DNA of 6,362 nucleotides from Actinomycetota bacterium (GTDB lineage Bacteria; Actinomycetota; Thermoleophilia; Gaiellales; Gaiellaceae), in contig VAYE01000251.1 of assembly GCA_005883235.1 (NCBI GenBank), positions 1 through 6,362 on the forward strand. Direction: 5' to 3'. Below the pieces are notes generated by a model. The model was not told where the DNA came from. It searched no databases and was given only the letters and a program-made list of their open reading frames with translations. Of this stretch, positions 5,865 to 6,362 are shown one piece after another. The position numbers and the translations under genes were made by a program. The stretch's first letter is position 1. Each line of letters begins with the position of its first letter.

Positions 5865-5951
5865 GGCGGGGTGCCGGAGCGGTCGAACGGGGCGGTCTTG
5901 AAAACCGCTGGGCCTTCGCGGGCCTCGTGGGTTCGAATCCCACCCCCGCCG
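5865..5951 (+). tRNA. tRNA-Ser (anticodon UGA)
   Basis: An 87-base type II tRNA. The acceptor stem is GGCGGGG (5865-5871) with CCCCGCC (5944-5950) and discriminator G5951. The D stem is CCG/CGG (5874-5876 with 5888-5890) and the anticodon stem GCGGT/ACCGC (5892-5896 with 5904-5908), with anticodon TGA at 5899-5901. A long variable arm (5910-5925, GGCC paired with GGCC) is the serine identity element. The T arm is GTGGG-TTCGAAT-CCCAC (5927-5943). The 3' CCA is not encoded (GCA follows), so a CCA-adding enzyme is required. GACAAT at 5852-5857 could be its own -10, or it may be read through from serS. It decodes UCA and, by wobble, UCG. Confidence 0.96.
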
Positions 5952-5993
5952 CATGATCCGAAGTTCGAGCCCGCGTCCCTCCCACTTGGATAC

Positions 5994-6217
5994 GTCTCCG
6001 ACCTCTACGCGCTGCTGCAGGCGATCGACGAGACGATGCGGAAGGACGCAACCGCCGAACTGCACGCGGAACCAGAGTCTGCGACCACCTCGCGGTGTAC
6101 CGGGACGACGAGCTTCTGCTCATGGCGCACGATGCGGGCTTCGGAGATGTGGAGGTCGCCTCGTCTCTTCCCGAAGATGCGGTCCGGAGGTTTCGGCTGA
6201 CGCTCACAGGCGCCTGA
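5994..6217 (+). pseudogene. Small hypothetical gene, start lost and one frameshift
   Basis: Two adjacent frames read like one small helical protein. The first, from about 5994, gives SDLYALLQAIDETMRKDATA and then ELHAEPES. The second, from 6080, gives CDHLAVYRDDELLLMAHDAG, continues FGDVEVASSLPEDAVRRFRL and stops with TGA at 6215-6217. Joining them needs one extra base at about 6075-6080 and would yield about 74 residues. No ATG, GTG or TTG lies in frame between the tRNA and Ser-Asp-Leu; GTC occupies the place where GTG would be expected (5994-5996). I do not recognise the family. A fully open minus-strand frame (6316-6005) is exactly antisense and cannot be excluded as the true coding strand. 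Lost start plus frameshift suggests a decayed gene or poor sequence. Confidence 0.45.
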
Positions 6218-6316
6218 CGCATCGGCTCCAGATACCCCCGGGCTGACGCTGTGCGCCTTGCTCCCTCCGCAGCCCGCGAGCAGGCCGACGAGGCAGATCG
6301 CTGAGAAGGAAGCGCG
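6005..6316 (-). other. Antisense open frame with lipoprotein-signal-like beginning, no start codon
   Basis: The minus frame from 6316 reads RASFSAICLVGLLAGCGGSK, a convincing lipoprotein signal with a hydrophobic core and a lipobox LAGC (Cys codon 6271-6269). It stays open for about 87 more residues to TAG at 6007-6005. No ATG, GTG or TTG lies between the preceding stop (TGA, 6319-6317) and the signal; TTG at 6325 would work only if that TGA were a sense codon. The part beyond 6217 overlaps the plus-strand pseudogene on the opposite strand. Either this is a broken lipoprotein gene or chance in GC-rich DNA. The remaining bases 6320-6362 show nothing I can support. Confidence 0.25.
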
Positions 6317-6362
6317 TCAGCGCAACGCGATGGGCGCGCAGCTCGGGTCGCTCTCGTTGCCC

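Noticed and set aside
6317..6362. Possible C-terminal tail of a minus-strand gene entering from the right edge (ends ...PSCAPIALR)
   Set aside because: Only about 14 codons are visible and no motif is present; an open frame this short is expected by chance.
5865..6362. tRNA-associated integration site (att) behind tRNA-Ser
   Set aside because: No repeat of the tRNA 3' end and no integrase gene is visible in the window.
1..6362. CRISPR array, insertion sequence or tandem repeat array
   Set aside because: No regularly spaced repeats, transposase-like protein or terminal inverted repeats were seen; the GGC-type run near 1827-1840 is short and local.

Overview
The base composition is very GC-rich (about 70% by eye), with GTG starts, NTGA-type gene overlaps and the gene set pspA–pspAA plus htpX–pspAB. 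This points to an actinomycete-type bacterium, most likely a deep-branching Actinomycetota such as class Thermoleophilia. That placement is inference from gene content and protein style; no marker phylogeny was possible. No plasmid, phage, insertion sequence or CRISPR feature is visible.

Layout. Bases 557–1 (minus) encode a metallo-beta-lactamase-fold hydrolase that runs off the left edge. Diverging from it over only 40 bases are pspA (598–1329) and, overlapping by 4 bases, pspAA (1326–1621, apparently frameshifted near its end). A small unrecognised gene (about 1646–1855) follows. It meets pspAB (2421–1852, minus) at one shared CTAG in which both stop codons lie. pspAB is coupled by a one-base overlap to the upstream membrane metalloprotease gene htpX (3341–2421, minus). 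Across a 114-base divergent spacer, a plus-strand run begins: a lipoprotein c-type cytochrome (3456–3935), a Cof/phosphoglycolate-phosphatase-like HAD gene (3932–4635, broken in its cap domain), serS (4632–5828) and the cognate tRNA-Ser(UGA) (5865–5951). The last 411 bases hold a decayed-looking small gene (5994–6217) and an antisense reading frame that looks like a lipoprotein signal peptide, neither with a valid start.

How they fit together. The centre (598–3341) is an envelope-stress module. PspA is the membrane-associated coiled-coil effector, PspAA and PspAB are its actinobacterial partner proteins, and HtpX is the quality-control protease of the inner membrane. They form two short operons facing each other. 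The right part is a housekeeping run (cytochrome, phosphatase, seryl-tRNA synthetase and its tRNA) with tight overlaps suggesting co-transcription.

No wholly new system is evident. The points most worth checking are three reading-frame breaks that all behave as the loss of one base modulo 3 (pspAA end, HAD cap domain, gene after the tRNA), the unrecognised small gene inside the Psp cluster, and the serS–tRNA-Ser linkage.
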